A stretch of 64,000 nucleotides of DNA from positions 331,001 through 395,000 of the forward strand of contig NZ_CP079724.1 in NCBI RefSeq assembly GCF_019334565.1. Direction: 5' to 3'. Origin of the DNA: Streptococcus oralis (GTDB lineage Bacteria > Bacillota > Bacilli > Lactobacillales > Streptococcaceae). Under the pieces are notes generated by a model, which saw only the letters and a program-made list of their open reading frames with translations, did no database searches and had not been told where the DNA came from. A program made the position numbers and the translations under genes. Positions 8,401 through 18,881 of the stretch are shown here, one piece after another (the stretch's first letter is position 1; every line of letters starts with the position of its first letter).

Positions 8401-10128
8401 TTGGGCTTTGACAAGCAACCAACTCTCCTCTACTATCGTACCCAACTACCTGGCAAAGAAATCAGTAACACCTTGGCAGTAGCAATTCCGCAGGATGAGA
8501 GAAAAATTGCTGCAGTTAGCCTTGAAAAAGGACCTAAGAAGATAGTTTACAAAGAGGGAGAAAAACTTGACCTTAGAGGTGGGACTCTCCGTGTTCAATA
8601 CGAAGGGGGACAAGCCGATGAGCTGATCAACCTTACTCACTCAGGTGTGACAGTATCTGGCTACAACGCTCATCAAAAAGGGGAACAGAACCTAACACTT
8701 CAATACCTTGGTTTACCAGTGTCAGGTGAACTGAAAGTCCAAGTGACTGGTCAAGATGAAGGGAAGCCGAAAGAAGTAGCAGGCTTGTACATTACTCAGA
8801 AACCGAAAACAGACTATCTAGTAGGAGAGCAACTGGATCTTGCAGAAGGGCGCTTCGGCGTTCTCTATGATGATGAGACAGAAGAAAGCCATGCCTTCAC
8901 AGATCAAGGTGTTGAAATTACGGGCTACGATGCTCAAAAGACTGGTCGTCAGACCTTGGCCTTGCATTACAAGGGACACACCGCTGAGTTTGATGTCTTG
9001 GTTTCTCCAAAGGCTTCAGTCAATGATGAGTACCTCAAACAAGAAATCACTGCTGCCCAAGGCCGTCAGTCAACCCTTGCCTACACCTTCTCAAGCGAGG
9101 ACAAACAAGCAGCACTAGTAGAGAAGCTCAATGCAGCCAAAGCTGTAGCAGAAAACCATAATGCTAGCCAAGAAGAAGTCAATCGGGCTTTGAATGAGTT
9201 GAAACAAGCAGGGACAAACTTGGATGGAAATCAACGTTATCAAACTGCTAGAGAAGAATTGGAAGGCTTGCTCGAATCCGTCCGTGCAAAAGATTCTCAA
9301 AATGAGTTGATTGCCCAAGCTGAAGCTTTGTTGTCTTCACAAACACCAACTCCACAAGCTTTTGCGGAAATGAAAGAAAAGCTAAATAAGAAACTAGCTC
9401 CTGCAGAAGAAAGTCACCATGTTGGAAGTATGGATCCAAATGAAGTGGCTCCAACGGTTGAGGCCCTCCCTGAACTAGTTATTGAAAGTGAAACAACAGC
9501 CTTTGAACGTCAGGAGAGACCAAACGCCGAACTTCTCAAAGGCCAACGGCAGCTAGTGCAAGCAGGAGTTGAAGGCCAAGTTCGTCGCTTTGTAGAAGTA
9601 GATACCCAAGGCAAACGCACTCTTCGTTCGACTGAGGTAGTCAAGGAATCAGTCCCAGAAATCACCGAAGTTGGTACAAAAGTTCTGTCAAGTAACCAAC
9701 CGGCTGAGGGAGTAAAAGACCTAGTTTTAGAAATTCCGAAACTAGAAATTGAAGAGGACACAGTGGCCTTCAATCGTCAAGAGCGACCAAATGCAAGCCT
9801 TCTCAAAGGCAAACGCCAGCTAGTTCAAGCAGGCGTTGAAGGTCAAGTTCGTCGCTTTGTAGAAGTTGATGCTCAGGGCAAACGCACCCTTCATTCTATT
9901 GAGGTTCTCAAGGAAGCTCTTCCAGAAATTGTTGAAGTAGGAACGAAAGAGGATCAAGTCTCACAAACAAGGGATCAAGCTCTTTCAGCAGCACCAGCAA
10001 AAGTTGAAGAAACAAGTAAAGAGCTTCCAAATACGGGAGCGACAAGAGATGCTAGTCTAGTAGCGCTGGGACTCCTCGGAGTAATGAGTGGCTACGGCTT
10101 GCTTGCTAGAAAGATGAAAGAAAACTAA
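5404..10128 (+). CDS. endoD: Cell-wall-anchored endo-beta-N-acetylglucosaminidase (GH85)
   Basis: Surface enzyme (1574 residues) that cleaves the chitobiose core of N-linked glycans, working with exoglycosidases to strip host glycoproteins. A YSIRK signal peptide (YSIRKLSIGACSLMIG, cleavage near ALAEQ) is followed by a Pro/Glu/Lys-rich linker. The GH85 domain starts near residue 150, with catalytic Asn310 and Glu312 in GYFINQETTGE. After a carbohydrate-binding-like beta region (about 560-1000) come Big_3-type Ig-like repeats (about 1080-1240), a helical FIVAR-like stretch, and two near-identical G5-like segments (about 1360-1420 and 1445-1505). The protein ends in LPNTG, a hydrophobic helix and a basic tail, so sortase A should anchor it. 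TTAGGAGGAT precedes the ATG. Confidence 0.93.
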   Translation: MKDLFFEKRCRYSIRKLSIGACSLMIGSALFASPALAEQVAVPETAANTSAQATSASETTNPDTAALEKQLEETENKVAEQPISENTPAITDLVNEKEEAKPTPTDKTEKPAQPTEKEEVKPEETPQVAEKKADKPTLADVPKNEEKSLRPKEIKFDTWEDLLKWEPGAREDDPINRSSVELAKRHRGQLVNEKASRRAKVQALANTNSKAKDHASVGGEEFKAYAFDYWQYLDSMVFWEGLVPTPDVIDAGHRNGVPVYGTLFFNWSNSIADQEKFAAALKQDADGTFPIARKLVDLAKYYGFDGYFINQETTGELVAPLGEKMRQFMLYTKEYAAKVNHPIKYAWYDAMTYKYGRYHEDGLGDYNYQFMQKEGDKVPADQFFANFNWNKEKNDHSVEMAKWLERSQYDVFAGLELQQGGSYKTKVKWDALLDEKGKLRLSLGLFAPDTITSLGKTGEDYHKNEDIFFTGYQGDPTAQKPADKEWYGIANLVADRTPAVGRTFTTSFNTGHGRKWFVDGKVSKDSEWNYRSVSGVLPTWRWWQTSTGEKLRAEYDFTDAYNGGNSLKFSGDVAGKTDQDVNLYSTKLEVTEKTKLRVAHKGGKGSKVYMAFSTTPDYKFEDAAAWKELTLSDDWKNEEFDLSSLAGKTIYAVKLFFEHEGAVKDYQFNLGQLTISDNHQAPQAPTGLSVVKQSLKNAQEAEAVVQFSGNQDADFYEVYEKDGDNWRLLTGSSASTIYLPKVSRSANATGRTQELKVVAVGKNGLRSEAATASFNWGMTVQDTTLPRPLAENIVPGATVIGSTFPNTEGGEGIEGMLNGTITSLSDKWSSAQLSGSVDIRLTKPRTVVRWVMDHAGAGGESVNDGLMNTKDFDLYYKDTDGEWKLAKEVRGNKVHVTDITLDKPITAQDWRLHVITSDNGTPWKAIRIYNWKMYETLDTESQNIPMAKVAARSLGNHQVQLGFSDVPAGATITVYDKADSQIPIATLESETGGDLATAPLGFDKQPTLLYYRTQLPGKEISNTLAVAIPQDERKIAAVSLEKGPKKIVYKEGEKLDLRGGTLRVQYEGGQADELINLTHSGVTVSGYNAHQKGEQNLTLQYLGLPVSGELKVQVTGQDEGKPKEVAGLYITQKPKTDYLVGEQLDLAEGRFGVLYDDETEESHAFTDQGVEITGYDAQKTGRQTLALHYKGHTAEFDVLVSPKASVNDEYLKQEITAAQGRQSTLAYTFSSEDKQAALVEKLNAAKAVAENHNASQEEVNRALNELKQAGTNLDGNQRYQTAREELEGLLESVRAKDSQNELIAQAEALLSSQTPTPQAFAEMKEKLNKKLAPAEESHHVGSMDPNEVAPTVEALPELVIESETTAFERQERPNAELLKGQRQLVQAGVEGQVRRFVEVDTQGKRTLRSTEVVKESVPEITEVGTKVLSSNQPAEGVKDLVLEIPKLEIEEDTVAFNRQERPNASLLKGKRQLVQAGVEGQVRRFVEVDAQGKRTLHSIEVLKEALPEIVEVGTKEDQVSQTRDQALSAAPAKVEETSKELPNTGATRDASLVALGLLGVMSGYGLLARKMKEN

Positions 10129-10166
10129 TCAGATTTACGAATCTTGGATTTTATCATAAAAATTAA

Positions 10167-10206
10167 AAAACAAGGTTTGACTATAGATTAGTCAGACCTT
10201 GTTTTA
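10167..10206 (+). terminator. Terminator after the endoglycosidase gene
   Basis: AAAACAAGGTTTGAC pairs with GTCAGACCTTGTTTT (one mismatch) around a nine-base loop. The short T tract also allows partial bidirectional use. Confidence 0.75.
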
Positions 10207-10346
10207 ACTAGTAGAAATCAGTGAAAGAACGAGTAAATGAGTTGTTTTGCAAGGTTTTTCTAGCTTATATTATAAAAAATATTAGTTTTAGTTGCAAGAA
10301 TGAACAAGAAAAGTTTAGGGTTTTTCTATCTCTTTTGCTGATTTTG

Positions 10347-10355
10347 TGATATAAT
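10347..10355 (+). promoter_or_regulatory. Extended -10 promoter of pgk
   Basis: TGATATAAT (TG plus consensus TATAAT at 10350-10355). I see no good -35 at 17 bases, as is common for extended -10 promoters. Confidence 0.65.
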
Positions 10356-10388
10356 TAACACGTATAAAAAAAGAAGGAGTCATATCTA

Positions 10389-11588
10389 ATGGCAAAATTG
10401 ACTGTTAAAGACGTTGACTTGAAAGGGAAAAAAGTTCTCGTTCGTGTTGACTTCAACGTACCTGTTAAAGATGGCGTGATTACCAATGACAACCGTATCA
10501 CTGCAGCTCTTCCAACTATCAAGTACATCCTTGAACAAGGTGGACGTGCAATCCTCTTCTCTCACCTTGGCCGTGTAAAAGAAGAAGCAGACAAAGAAGG
10601 TAAATCACTTGCTCCTGTAGCTGCTGACTTAGCTGCTAAATTGGGACAAGAAGTTAAATTTATCCCAGGTGTTACACGTGGTGCTGAATTGGAAGCCGCT
10701 GTTAACGCTCTTGAAGATGGACAAGTTCTCTTGGTTGAAAACACTCGTTTCGAAGATGTTGACGGCAAGAAAGAATCTAAAAACGATTCTGAACTTGGTA
10801 AATACTGGGCATCTCTTGGAGATGGTATCTTCGTAAACGATGCATTCGGTACAGCTCACCGCGCACATGCATCTAACGTCGGTATCTCAGCAAACGTTGA
10901 AAAAGCTGTTGCTGGATTCCTTCTTGAAAATGAAATTGCCTACATCCAAGAAGCAGTTGAAGCTCCAGAACGTCCATTCGTGGCTATCCTTGGTGGTTCA
11001 AAAGTTTCAGACAAGATCGGTGTTATCGAAAACTTGCTTGAAAAAGCTGATAAAGTTCTTATCGGTGGTGGGATGACTTACACATTCTACAAAGCACAAG
11101 GTATCGAAATCGGTAACTCACTTGTAGAAGAAGACAAATTGGATGTTGCGAAAGCTCTTCTTGAAAAAGCAAACGGCAAATTGATCTTGCCAGTTGACTC
11201 AAAAGAAGCAAACGCATTTGCTGACTACACTGAAGTGAAAGACACTGAAGGTGAAGCAGTAGACCCAGGTTTCCTTGGTTTGGATATCGGTCCAAAATCT
11301 ATCGCTAAATTTGACGAAGCTTTGACTGGTGCGAAAACAGTTGTATGGAACGGACCTATGGGTGTATTTGAAAACCCTGACTTCCAAGCTGGAACAATCG
11401 GTGTCATGGATGCTATCGTGAAACAACCAGGTGTTAAATCAATCATCGGTGGTGGTGACTCAGCTGCCGCAGCCATCAACCTTGGCCGTGCAGACAAGTT
11501 CTCATGGATCTCTACTGGTGGTGGAGCATCAATGGAACTCCTTGAAGGTAAAGTTCTTCCAGGATTGGCAGCCTTGACTGAAAAATAA
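10389..11588 (+). CDS. pgk: Phosphoglycerate kinase
   Basis: Glycolytic enzyme transferring phosphate from 1,3-bisphosphoglycerate to ADP in the cytoplasm. The 399 residues match the family length. The PGK N-terminal signature ([11 protein letters not shown], residues 17-27), substrate-binding arginines (FSHLGR, VENTRF), the hinge ([14 protein letters not shown]), and the nucleotide site ([33 protein letters not shown]) are all present. Codon use is strongly biased, as expected for an abundant protein. It is transcribed alone from an extended -10 promoter, with GAAGGAG before the ATG, and closes with its own terminator. It sits between two sortase-anchored surface protein genes. Confidence 0.98.
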   Translation: MAKLTVKDVDLKGKKVLVRVDFNVPVKDGVITNDNRITAALPTIKYILEQGGRAILFSHLGRVKEEADKEGKSLAPVAADLAAKLGQEVKFIPGVTRGAELEAAVNALEDGQVLLVENTRFEDVDGKKESKNDSELGKYWASLGDGIFVNDAFGTAHRAHASNVGISANVEKAVAGFLLENEIAYIQEAVEAPERPFVAILGGSKVSDKIGVIENLLEKADKVLIGGGMTYTFYKAQGIEIGNSLVEEDKLDVAKALLEKANGKLILPVDSKEANAFADYTEVKDTEGEAVDPGFLGLDIGPKSIAKFDEALTGAKTVVWNGPMGVFENPDFQAGTIGVMDAIVKQPGVKSIIGGGDSAAAAINLGRADKFSWISTGGGASMELLEGKVLPGLAALTEK

Positions 11589-11600
11589 ATAGTTAACTAA

Positions 11601-11628
11601 AGGAAGATGGTGTGACCATCTTCTTTTT
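11601..11628 (+). terminator. Terminator of pgk
   Basis: GAAGATGGT/ACCATCTTC stem with a three-base loop and a run of five Ts. Confidence 0.9.
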
Positions 11629-11751
11629 AATTTAATTTATAAATAGGTGGAATTTTTCTATAAATAAAAAAAGAGTAAATATTTGCATCCTGCCTTGTAA
11701 AGTGCTAATATGAAAAGTAACTACTAAATTTAGATAAGGAAAAGGATTATA

Positions 11752-14700
11752 ATGAAAAATAAAAAAGAAGTCTATGGATTTCGTAAAAGCAAAGTTGCGA
11801 AAACGTTGTGTGGTGCTGTTTTAGGAACTGCTTTGATTGCTTTTGCAGACAAAGCAGTATTTGCTGATGAAGTTACAGAGACAACTAGTACAAGTACAGT
11901 TGAGGTAGCTACTACAGGGAACCCAGCCACAAATCTACCTGAAGCTCAGGGTGAAATGAGCCAAGTTGCCAAAGCAAGCCAAGCTAAGGCTGGTTCTAAA
12001 GACTCAGCTTTGCCAGTAGAAGTATCATCAGCTGATTTGGATAAAGCAGTTGCTGATGCAAAATCTGCAGGAGTTAAGGTAGTTCAAGATGAAACAAAAG
12101 ACAAAGGAACAGCCACAACTGCTACAGAGAATGCTCAAAAACAAGATGAGATTAAAAGCGACTATGCTAAACAGGCTGAAGAAGTAAAGACAACAACTGA
12201 AGCATATAAAAAGGAAGTCGCAGCTCATCAGGCTGAAACAGATAAAATCAATGCTGAAAACAAAGCAGCGGATGACAAGTACCAAAAAGATCTAAAAAGT
12301 CATCAAGAAGAAGTTGAAAAAATCAACACTGCTAATGCAACAGCTAAAGCAGAATATGAGGCTAAGCTAGCACAATATCAAAAAGATTTAGCAACTGTCA
12401 AAAAAGCAAATGAAGATAGTCAACAGGATTATCAAAATAAACTTTCAGCTTACCAGACAGAATTAGCTCGAGTACAAAAAGCTAATGCTGAAGCTAAAGA
12501 GGCTTATGATAAAGCAGTAAAAGAAAACACTGCGAAAAACGAAGCGCTTAAAGCTGAAAATGAAGCGATTAAACAGCGTAATGAAACTGCAAAAGCGAAT
12601 TATGAAGCAGCGATGAAGCAGTATGAAGCAGACCTTGCAGCTATTAAGAAAGCTAAAGAGGATAATGATGCTGATTATCAAGCTAAATTAGCAGCTTATA
12701 AAACAGAATTGGCACGTGTTCAAAAGGCTAATTCTGATGCAAAAGTAGCCTATGAAAAGGCTGTTGAAGAAAACACAGCTAAAAACAATGCTATCCAAGC
12801 TGAAAATGAAGCTATTAAACAACGAAATGAAACAGCCAAGGCAACTTATGAGGCTAAAATAGCACAATACGAAAAAGACTTGGCAGCAGTCAAACAAGCG
12901 AATGCAGCTAACGAAACAGACTACCAAACTAAGTTAGCGGCTTATCAGACAGAACTAGCTCGCGTTCAAAAGGCAAATGCTGATGCTAAAACAGCTTATG
13001 AGAAGGCTGTTGAAGACAATAAGGCAAAAAATGCAGCGCTCCAAGCTGAAAACGAAGAAATCAAGCAGCGGAATGCCGCGGCTAAAACTGACTATGAAGC
13101 AAAATTAGCTAAATACGAAGCTGATCTTGCCAAATATAAGAAAGAGTTGGCTGAGTATCCGGCTAAGTTGCAAGCTTATGAAGCTGAGCAGGCCAAAATT
13201 AAGGCAGCTATGGCTTTAGCAGAATCAAAGAAGAATGAAGATGGAAACTTGAGTCGCCCAAGTGCTCAAAGTTTGATTTTCAAATCGGAGCCTAATGCTG
13301 AACTTTCATTGACTACAACTGGTGAATTTGTTAGCTATACTGGCATGGAAGCAGCTGTGAAGAATACTGCAGAATTTGCCAATAAACTCTTCCAGTTGGA
13401 TAACTTTAAAGTAACAGACATTCAAAATGCTAACTACCAGACAAACAAACAGGAAAGCTTTGGTACAGTCGGTAAGTATTCTGAGTACAATTCAAATGTA
13501 ACAAGTGGTAAGGGACCAACTGAATGGTCTTCAGTCCTGCTGAAACGAGGTCAGTCTGCAACAGCAACTTATACGAATCTTCAGGGGACTTACTATCAAG
13601 GAAAAAAAGTTTCTAAAATCGTCTATACTTATACTCTTGATCCTAGTTCCAAGTTCCGCAATGATAAGGCTTGGTTGGGAATTTTTAAAGACCCAACGAT
13701 GGGGGTTTTCGCTTCGGCTTATACTGGTAATACAGAAGATGCTACCTCTCTCTTCGTTAAGACTGAGTTTCAATTCTATGATGAAGATGGTCAAATTATT
13801 AATTTTGACAAGGCCTTGATGTCTGTAGCGTCTCTTAACCGCGAAGCAAACTCAATCGAGATGGCTAAAGATTATACTGGGAATTTCATCAAAATTTCGG
13901 GTTCTTCAGTTGGTGAAAAGAACGGCCAAATTTATGCGACAGAATCTGAAAACTTCAAAAAAGGAGTTGGTGGTTCCCGCTTCACCATGTATAAGAATAG
14001 TCAACCAGATTCTGGTTGGGATAATGCAGATGCACCAAACTCTTGGTATGGTGCGGGAGCAGTGGAAATCTCAGGTCCTTCAAATAGTATGACTATCGGA
14101 ACAATTTCGTCTTCAGAAGTGTTGGGACAGCCTGCAGCGAATGATCCACGTAGAGCAGAGAAATTATCTCCCAAAAAGCCAAATATTTGGTTTGCGATTA
14201 ACGGAAATGTTCGAGCAACTAATTTGCCAACCATCACATTAGAAAAACCAACTCCGCCAGTAGAACCAACTGCACCACAAGCTCCTACTTATGAAGTAGA
14301 GAAACCACTGGAACCAGCTCCAGTAGTACCAAACTACGAAAATGAGCCAACTCCACCGGTAAAAACTCCAGATCAACCGGAGCCATCAAAACCAGAAGAG
14401 CCAACATATGAGACAGAGAAACCATTGGAACCAGCTCCAGTAGCACCAAACTACGAAAATGAGCCAACTCCACCGGTAAAAACTCCAGATCAACCGGAGC
14501 CATCAAAACCAGAAGAGCCAACATATGAGACAGAGAAACCATTGGAACCAGCTCCAGTAGCACCAAGCTATGAAAATGAGCCAACACCACCGGTAAAAAC
14601 TCCAGATCAACCAGAGCCATCAAAACCAGAAGAGCCAAATTATGATCCATTGCCAACTCCGCCGGTAGCACCAACTCCTAAGCAGTTGCCAACACCACCA

Positions 14701-16395
14701 GCGGTGCCAACAGTTCACTTCCATTACAATCGTCTTTTTGCACAACCTCAGATTAATAAAGAAATTAAAAATGAGGATGGAGTAGATATCGACCGTACTC
14801 TCGTTGCTAAGCAGTCTGTAGTGAAGTTTGAGCTGAAAACGGAAGCTTTAACTGCAGGGCGTCCAAAAACAACTTCGTTTGTATTGGTAGATCCACTTCC
14901 AACTGGCTATCAGTTTGATTTGGAAGCGACTAAGGCTGCAAGCAAAGGTTTTGAAACAAGCTATGACAAAGCTAGTCACACTGTAACCTTTAAGGCTACT
15001 GAGGAGACCTTGGCTGCTTTCAATGCAGATTTGACAAAATCCTTTGAGACTCTATATCCAACTGTTGTTGGTCGTGTCTTGAATGATGGGGCGACTTATA
15101 CAAATAACTTTACCTTGACAGTCAACGATGCCTACGGTGTCAAGTCAAATATTGTTCGTGTAACGACTCCAGGTAAACCAAATGATCCTGACAATCCAAA
15201 TAACAACTACATCAAGCCTTTGAAAGTTAACAAGAACAAGCAAGGTGTGAATATTGATGGCAAAGAAGTTCTAGCTGGTTCAACGAACTACTATGAACTC
15301 ACATGGGATTTGGACCAATACAAGGGAGATAAATCTTCTAAAGAAGCGATTCAAAATGGTTTCTACTATGTTGATGATTATCCAGAAGAAGCCTTAACCC
15401 TTCAACCAGAATTGGTTAAGATTCGTGATCTAGAAGGCAACCTTGTATCAGGTATCAGTGTTCAACAATTTGATAGTTTAGAAGCTGCGCCTAAGAAGGT
15501 TCAAGAGCTGTTGAAGAAAGCCAACATCACTGTTAAAGGTGCTTTCCAACTCTTCTCAGCTGATAATCCAGCTGAATTCTACAAGAACTATGTAGCAGCA
15601 GGAAAATCATTACTCATCACAGATCCGATGACAGTTAAACCTGAATTTGGGCAAACGGGTGGTAAGTACGAAAACAAAGCCTACCAAATTGATTTTGGAA
15701 ATGGCTATGCTACAGAAGTAGTTGTCAACAACGTACCGAAAATCACACCGAAAAAAGATGTGACAATCAGTATGGATCCAAGCAGTGACAATATTGATGG
15801 CCAAACTATTCCGTTGAACCAGTACTTCAATTATCGTTTAATCGGTGGTTTGATTCCACAAAATCATTCTGAGGACTTGAATGACTATAGTTTTGTAGAT
15901 GATTATGACCAAAAAGGTGATCAATACACTGGAAATTATAAAGTTCTTGCCAAGGTTGATATCCGATTGAAAGACGGTCGTGTTATTAAGGCAGGGACAG
16001 ACTTAACAGCTGAAACACAGGTTGAACATGATCAAGATAAGGGAATGATTACCATTCGCTTCAAGGAAGAATTCCTTCAAGAGATTCAGTTGGATTCTCC
16101 ATTCCAGGCTGAGACTTATATTCAAATGAAACGAATTGCTGTCGGAACCTTTGAAAATACCTATGTAAATACTGTGAACAAAGTTGCTTATGCTTCAAAT
16201 ACAGTTCGTACGACAACGCCAGAACCTAAGAAACCAGAGGAGCCAACAACTCCTACTCCAAATCCAAAAGGAAACCCTACTCTACCTCAAACAGGTACAA
16301 ATGATTCAAGCTACATGCCATATCTTGGTCTAGCAGCTTTAGTAGGAGTTTTAGGACTTGGTCAGTTGAAACGTAAAGAAGACGAAAGCAACTAA
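11752..16395 (+). CDS. Antigen I/II family LPXTG adhesin
   Basis: Large fibrillar cell-wall adhesin (1547 residues) of the SpaP/SspA/SspB type, which binds salivary agglutinin, other bacteria and host matrix. The order is canonical. A signal peptide ([14 protein letters not shown], cleavage after VFA) is followed by an Ala-rich heptad region of 82-residue repeats (about 144-465) and a globular V region (about 495-830). Then come three 39-residue Pro-rich repeats (about 845-961) and C-terminal domains (about 990-1500) with paired isopeptide-type adhesin folds. LPQTG, a hydrophobic helix and KRKEDESN end the protein. The A and P regions pair in family members to form a long stalk. It is flanked by its own terminator and is monocistronic. 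The allele name varies by species, so no symbol is given. Confidence 0.93.
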   Translation: MKNKKEVYGFRKSKVAKTLCGAVLGTALIAFADKAVFADEVTETTSTSTVEVATTGNPATNLPEAQGEMSQVAKASQAKAGSKDSALPVEVSSADLDKAVADAKSAGVKVVQDETKDKGTATTATENAQKQDEIKSDYAKQAEEVKTTTEAYKKEVAAHQAETDKINAENKAADDKYQKDLKSHQEEVEKINTANATAKAEYEAKLAQYQKDLATVKKANEDSQQDYQNKLSAYQTELARVQKANAEAKEAYDKAVKENTAKNEALKAENEAIKQRNETAKANYEAAMKQYEADLAAIKKAKEDNDADYQAKLAAYKTELARVQKANSDAKVAYEKAVEENTAKNNAIQAENEAIKQRNETAKATYEAKIAQYEKDLAAVKQANAANETDYQTKLAAYQTELARVQKANADAKTAYEKAVEDNKAKNAALQAENEEIKQRNAAAKTDYEAKLAKYEADLAKYKKELAEYPAKLQAYEAEQAKIKAAMALAESKKNEDGNLSRPSAQSLIFKSEPNAELSLTTTGEFVSYTGMEAAVKNTAEFANKLFQLDNFKVTDIQNANYQTNKQESFGTVGKYSEYNSNVTSGKGPTEWSSVLLKRGQSATATYTNLQGTYYQGKKVSKIVYTYTLDPSSKFRNDKAWLGIFKDPTMGVFASAYTGNTEDATSLFVKTEFQFYDEDGQIINFDKALMSVASLNREANSIEMAKDYTGNFIKISGSSVGEKNGQIYATESENFKKGVGGSRFTMYKNSQPDSGWDNADAPNSWYGAGAVEISGPSNSMTIGTISSSEVLGQPAANDPRRAEKLSPKKPNIWFAINGNVRATNLPTITLEKPTPPVEPTAPQAPTYEVEKPLEPAPVVPNYENEPTPPVKTPDQPEPSKPEEPTYETEKPLEPAPVAPNYENEPTPPVKTPDQPEPSKPEEPTYETEKPLEPAPVAPSYENEPTPPVKTPDQPEPSKPEEPNYDPLPTPPVAPTPKQLPTPPAVPTVHFHYNRLFAQPQINKEIKNEDGVDIDRTLVAKQSVVKFELKTEALTAGRPKTTSFVLVDPLPTGYQFDLEATKAASKGFETSYDKASHTVTFKATEETLAAFNADLTKSFETLYPTVVGRVLNDGATYTNNFTLTVNDAYGVKSNIVRVTTPGKPNDPDNPNNNYIKPLKVNKNKQGVNIDGKEVLAGSTNYYELTWDLDQYKGDKSSKEAIQNGFYYVDDYPEEALTLQPELVKIRDLEGNLVSGISVQQFDSLEAAPKKVQELLKKANITVKGAFQLFSADNPAEFYKNYVAAGKSLLITDPMTVKPEFGQTGGKYENKAYQIDFGNGYATEVVVNNVPKITPKKDVTISMDPSSDNIDGQTIPLNQYFNYRLIGGLIPQNHSEDLNDYSFVDDYDQKGDQYTGNYKVLAKVDIRLKDGRVIKAGTDLTAETQVEHDQDKGMITIRFKEEFLQEIQLDSPFQAETYIQMKRIAVGTFENTYVNTVNKVAYASNTVRTTTPEPKKPEEPTTPTPNPKGNPTLPQTGTNDSSYMPYLGLAALVGVLGLGQLKRKEDESN
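12427..13146 (+). repeat. Alanine-rich 82-residue (246-bp) tandem repeats of the antigen I/II gene
   Basis: The unit beginning [20 protein letters not shown] recurs at residues 226, 308 and 390, exactly 82 residues apart, with a more diverged copy before it. The third full unit fades after about residue 465. Copies differ at many synonymous sites, so these are old duplications under protein-level constraint. Confidence 0.9.
14284..14634 (+). repeat. Proline-rich 39-residue (117-bp) tandem repeats of the antigen I/II gene
   Basis: Three copies begin at 14284, 14401 and 14518, exactly 117 bases apart, encoding [14 protein letters not shown] then [20 protein letters not shown]. Copies 2 and 3 are nearly identical at the DNA level, so copy number could change by slippage or recombination. 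Confidence 0.92.
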
Positions 16396-16413
16396 GCTCT
16401 AAAAGTTAAATAG

Positions 16414-16442
16414 AAAAGAGGAACTCTGTTTCCTCTTTTTTA
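16414..16442 (+). terminator. Terminator of the antigen I/II gene
   Basis: AAAAGAGGAA/TTCCTCTTTT stem, six-base loop, T tract. Confidence 0.9.
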
Positions 16443-16528
16443 TAGCCAAAAATTAAAAACGCTTCCTATTGATTTTGGCTCATAAAATCAACTAATTTAT
16501 GTTAAAATGGTAGTAGAAAGTTGAGATT

Positions 16529-17056
16529 ATGAGTTATTTTAAAAAATATAAATTTGATAAGTCACAGTTCAAGCTTGGTATGCGAACCTTCAAAACAGGG
16601 ATAGCTGTATTTATAGTTCTCTTGATTTTTGGTTTTTTTGGCTGGAAGGGGCTTCAAATCGGAGCACTAACAGCGGTCTTCAGTCTACGAGAGAGCTTTG
16701 ATAAGAGTGTCCATTTTGGAACTTCGCGTATCTTAGGAAATAGCATTGGCGGTTTTTACGCCCTTGTCTTTTTCCTCTTAAACACTTTATTTCATGAAGC
16801 CTTTTGGGTAACCTTACTAGTTGTCCCGATTTGCACCATGTTAACCATTATGACAAATGTTGCCATGAACAACAAGGCAGGAGTTATCGGTGGTGTAGCG
16901 GCTATGTTGATTATTACCCTATCAATACCGAGCGGAGAAACATTTTTGTACGTGTTTGCGCGCGTATTTGAAACATTTATGGGAGTTTTTGTCGCAATCC
17001 TTGTTAATTATGATATTGAGCAACTGAAACTCTTTTGGGAGAAAAAAAGAAAATAA
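16529..17056 (+). CDS. Aromatic acid exporter family (FUSC-like) membrane protein
   Basis: Integral membrane protein of 175 residues resembling the N-terminal membrane half of the ArAE/FUSC family (DUF939). About five hydrophobic helices are visible (GIAVFIVLLIFGFFGW, GIGALTA..., GGFYALVFFLL, FWVTLLVVPICTML, GGVAAMLIITLSI), with the conserved SFDKS-type loop seen here as RESFDKSVHFG. Family members are thought to export weak aromatic acids; the substrate is unknown. An extended -10 (TGTTAAAAT, 16500-16508) lies just upstream. There is no strong Shine-Dalgarno. The stop codon abuts the GlnR operator of the next gene, so transcription from here probably reads into glnR. Confidence 0.75.
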   Translation: MSYFKKYKFDKSQFKLGMRTFKTGIAVFIVLLIFGFFGWKGLQIGALTAVFSLRESFDKSVHFGTSRILGNSIGGFYALVFFLLNTLFHEAFWVTLLVVPICTMLTIMTNVAMNNKAGVIGGVAAMLIITLSIPSGETFLYVFARVFETFMGVFVAILVNYDIEQLKLFWEKKRK

Positions 17057-17073
17057 TGTTACATTTTATGACA
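17057..17073 (+). promoter_or_regulatory. GlnR operator
   Basis: TGTTACATTTTATGACA matches the GlnR/TnrA consensus TGTNA-N7-TNACA perfectly and lies directly upstream of the glnR -35. It predicts autorepression of glnRA when glutamine is plentiful. Confidence 0.9.
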
Positions 17074-17080
17074 TTATTCG

Positions 17081-17109
17081 TTGACGTTTATCTTTTTTTA
17101 GACTATAAT
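17081..17109 (+). promoter_or_regulatory. glnRA promoter
   Basis: TTGACG (17081-17086), 17-base spacer, TATAAT (17104-17109). The GlnR box ends eight bases before the -35. Confidence 0.88.
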
Positions 17110-17132
17110 AGACAGGAAGAAGGAAATTGTAA

Positions 17133-17489
17133 ATGAAGGAAAGAGAATTTCGCCGAAATATGGCTGTTTTTCCTATCGGCAGTGTTATGAAATTGACCGA
17201 TCTCTCGGCGCGTCAGATTCGTTATTATGAAGATCAAGAGTTGATCAAACCTGATCGAAACGAAGGAAACCGTCGCATGTATTCGTTGAATGACATGGAT
17301 CGTCTACTTGAAATCAAAGATTATATCTCTGAAGGTCATAATATTGCTGCGATTAAGAAAAAATATGCTGAACGCGAGGCGAAGTCCAAGAAAGCCGTGA
17401 GTCAGACGGAAGTGCGTCGCGCACTCCACAATGAACTCCTCCAGCAAGGGCGCTTTGCTTCAGTACGGTCACCCTTTGGTCGCGGTTAG
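17133..17489 (+). CDS. glnR: GlnR, MerR-family repressor of nitrogen metabolism
   Basis: Cytoplasmic transcriptional regulator (118 residues) that, with feedback-inhibited glutamine synthetase, represses glnRA and other nitrogen genes. The winged helix-turn-helix of the MerR family is at about residues 17-75 (MKLTDLSARQIRYYEDQELIKP, then NRRMYSLNDMDRLLEIK). The short C-terminal tail is typical of GlnR, which senses through GlnA rather than a ligand domain. AAGGAA precedes the ATG. A perfect GlnR operator and a near-consensus promoter lie upstream, and glnA follows after 38 bases on the same transcript. Confidence 0.95.
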   Translation: MKEREFRRNMAVFPIGSVMKLTDLSARQIRYYEDQELIKPDRNEGNRRMYSLNDMDRLLEIKDYISEGHNIAAIKKKYAEREAKSKKAVSQTEVRRALHNELLQQGRFASVRSPFGRG

Positions 17490-17527
17490 GCAATCGCAAG
17501 TAGTCATATATATTAAGGAGAAAACCC

Positions 17528-18874
17528 ATGCCAATCACAGCTGCAGATATTCGTCGTGAAGTCAAGGAAAAAAATGTTACCTTTATCCGTCTCATGTTTT
17601 CAGATATTCTGGGAACCATGAAAAACGTCGAAATTCCTGCTACAGATGAACAGTTAGATAAGGTCTTGTCAAACAAAGCCATGTTTGATGGCTCTTCTAT
17701 TGAAGGTTTTGTACGTATCAATGAGTCAGATATGTACTTGTACCCAGACTTGGATACATGGACAGTCTTCCCTTGGGGAGATGAAAATGGAAGTGTTGCA
17801 GGTTTGATCTGTGATGTCTATACAACAGAAGGCGAACCCTTTGCAGGTGACCCACGTGGTAATCTGAAGCGTGCACTTAGTCATATGGAAGAAGTAGGAT
17901 TCAAATCCTTCAACCTTGGTCCAGAACCAGAATTCTTCCTATTTAAGTTGGATGAAAATGGGGATCCGACTCTTGAAGTAAATGACAAGGGTGGCTACTT
18001 CGACTTGGCCCCTACTGACCTTGCAGACAATACGCGTCGTGAAATCGTGAATGTCTTGACCAAAATGGGATTTGAAGTAGAAGCGAGTCACCACGAGGTT
18101 GCGGTTGGACAACATGAAATTGACTTCAAGTATGATGAAGTCCTCCGTGCCTGTGACAAGATTCAAATCTTTAAACTCGTTGTTAAAACCATTGCTCGCA
18201 AACATGGCCTTTACGCAACCTTTATGGCTAAACCGAAATTTGGTATTGCTGGCTCAGGTATGCACTGTAATATGTCCTTGTTTGATGCGGAAGGAAACAA
18301 TGCCTTCTTTGATCCAAATGATTCAAAAGGAATGCAGTTATCTGAAACTGCCTACCATTTCCTTGGTGGTTTGATCAAGCATGCTTACAACTATACTGCT
18401 ATCATGAACCCAACAGTTAACTCATACAAACGTTTGGTTCCAGGTTATGAAGCGCCTGTTTACATTGCTTGGGCTGGTCGTAACCGTTCGCCACTTGTGC
18501 GCGTACCAGCTTCACGTGGTATGGGAACTCGTCTTGAGTTGCGTTCAGTGGACCCGATGGCAAACCCATACATCGCTATGGCAGTTCTATTGGAAGTTGG
18601 TTTGCATGGTATTGAAAACAAAATCGAAGCACCAGCTCCTATCGAAGAAAATATCTACATCATGACAGCAGAAGAGCGTAAGGAAGCTGGAATCACTGAT
18701 CTTCCATCAACTCTTCATAACGCCTTGAAAGCTTTGACAGAAGATGAAGTGGTCAAGGCAGCCCTAGGTGAACACATCTACACTAGTTTCCTTGAAGCCA
18801 AACGTATCGAGTGGGCTAGCTATGCGACCTTTGTTTCACAATGGGAAATTGATAATTATCTTGATTTGTATTAA
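17528..18874 (+). CDS. glnA: Glutamine synthetase type I
   Basis: Cytoplasmic dodecameric enzyme making glutamine from glutamate, ammonia and ATP. The 448-residue length is that of the Gram-positive GSI-alpha form. Signatures present are FDGSSIEGF (beta-grasp), GPEPEFFLF and the metal-binding acids, [11 protein letters not shown] with the ATP-site His, and [18 protein letters not shown]. The C-terminal catalytic Glu region also follows as expected. The form lacks the adenylylation-type insertion and is instead feedback-inhibited by glutamine; inhibited GlnA activates GlnR. TTAAGGAG precedes the ATG. Second gene of glnRA, ended by an imperfect terminator. Confidence 0.97.
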   Translation: MPITAADIRREVKEKNVTFIRLMFSDILGTMKNVEIPATDEQLDKVLSNKAMFDGSSIEGFVRINESDMYLYPDLDTWTVFPWGDENGSVAGLICDVYTTEGEPFAGDPRGNLKRALSHMEEVGFKSFNLGPEPEFFLFKLDENGDPTLEVNDKGGYFDLAPTDLADNTRREIVNVLTKMGFEVEASHHEVAVGQHEIDFKYDEVLRACDKIQIFKLVVKTIARKHGLYATFMAKPKFGIAGSGMHCNMSLFDAEGNNAFFDPNDSKGMQLSETAYHFLGGLIKHAYNYTAIMNPTVNSYKRLVPGYEAPVYIAWAGRNRSPLVRVPASRGMGTRLELRSVDPMANPYIAMAVLLEVGLHGIENKIEAPAPIEENIYIMTAEERKEAGITDLPSTLHNALKALTEDEVVKAALGEHIYTSFLEAKRIEWASYATFVSQWEIDNYLDLY

Positions 18875-18881
18875 TAGCAGA

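Noticed and set aside
14284..14634. Possible CRISPR-like array in the regular 117-bp repeats
   Set aside because: Repeat units are contiguous, coding and in frame, with no unique spacers and no cas genes nearby.
14285..14674. Antisense frame across the proline-rich repeats with repetitive Leu/Val-rich product
   Set aside because: A by-product of the 117-bp repeats read backwards; the sense frame encodes the classic antigen I/II P region.
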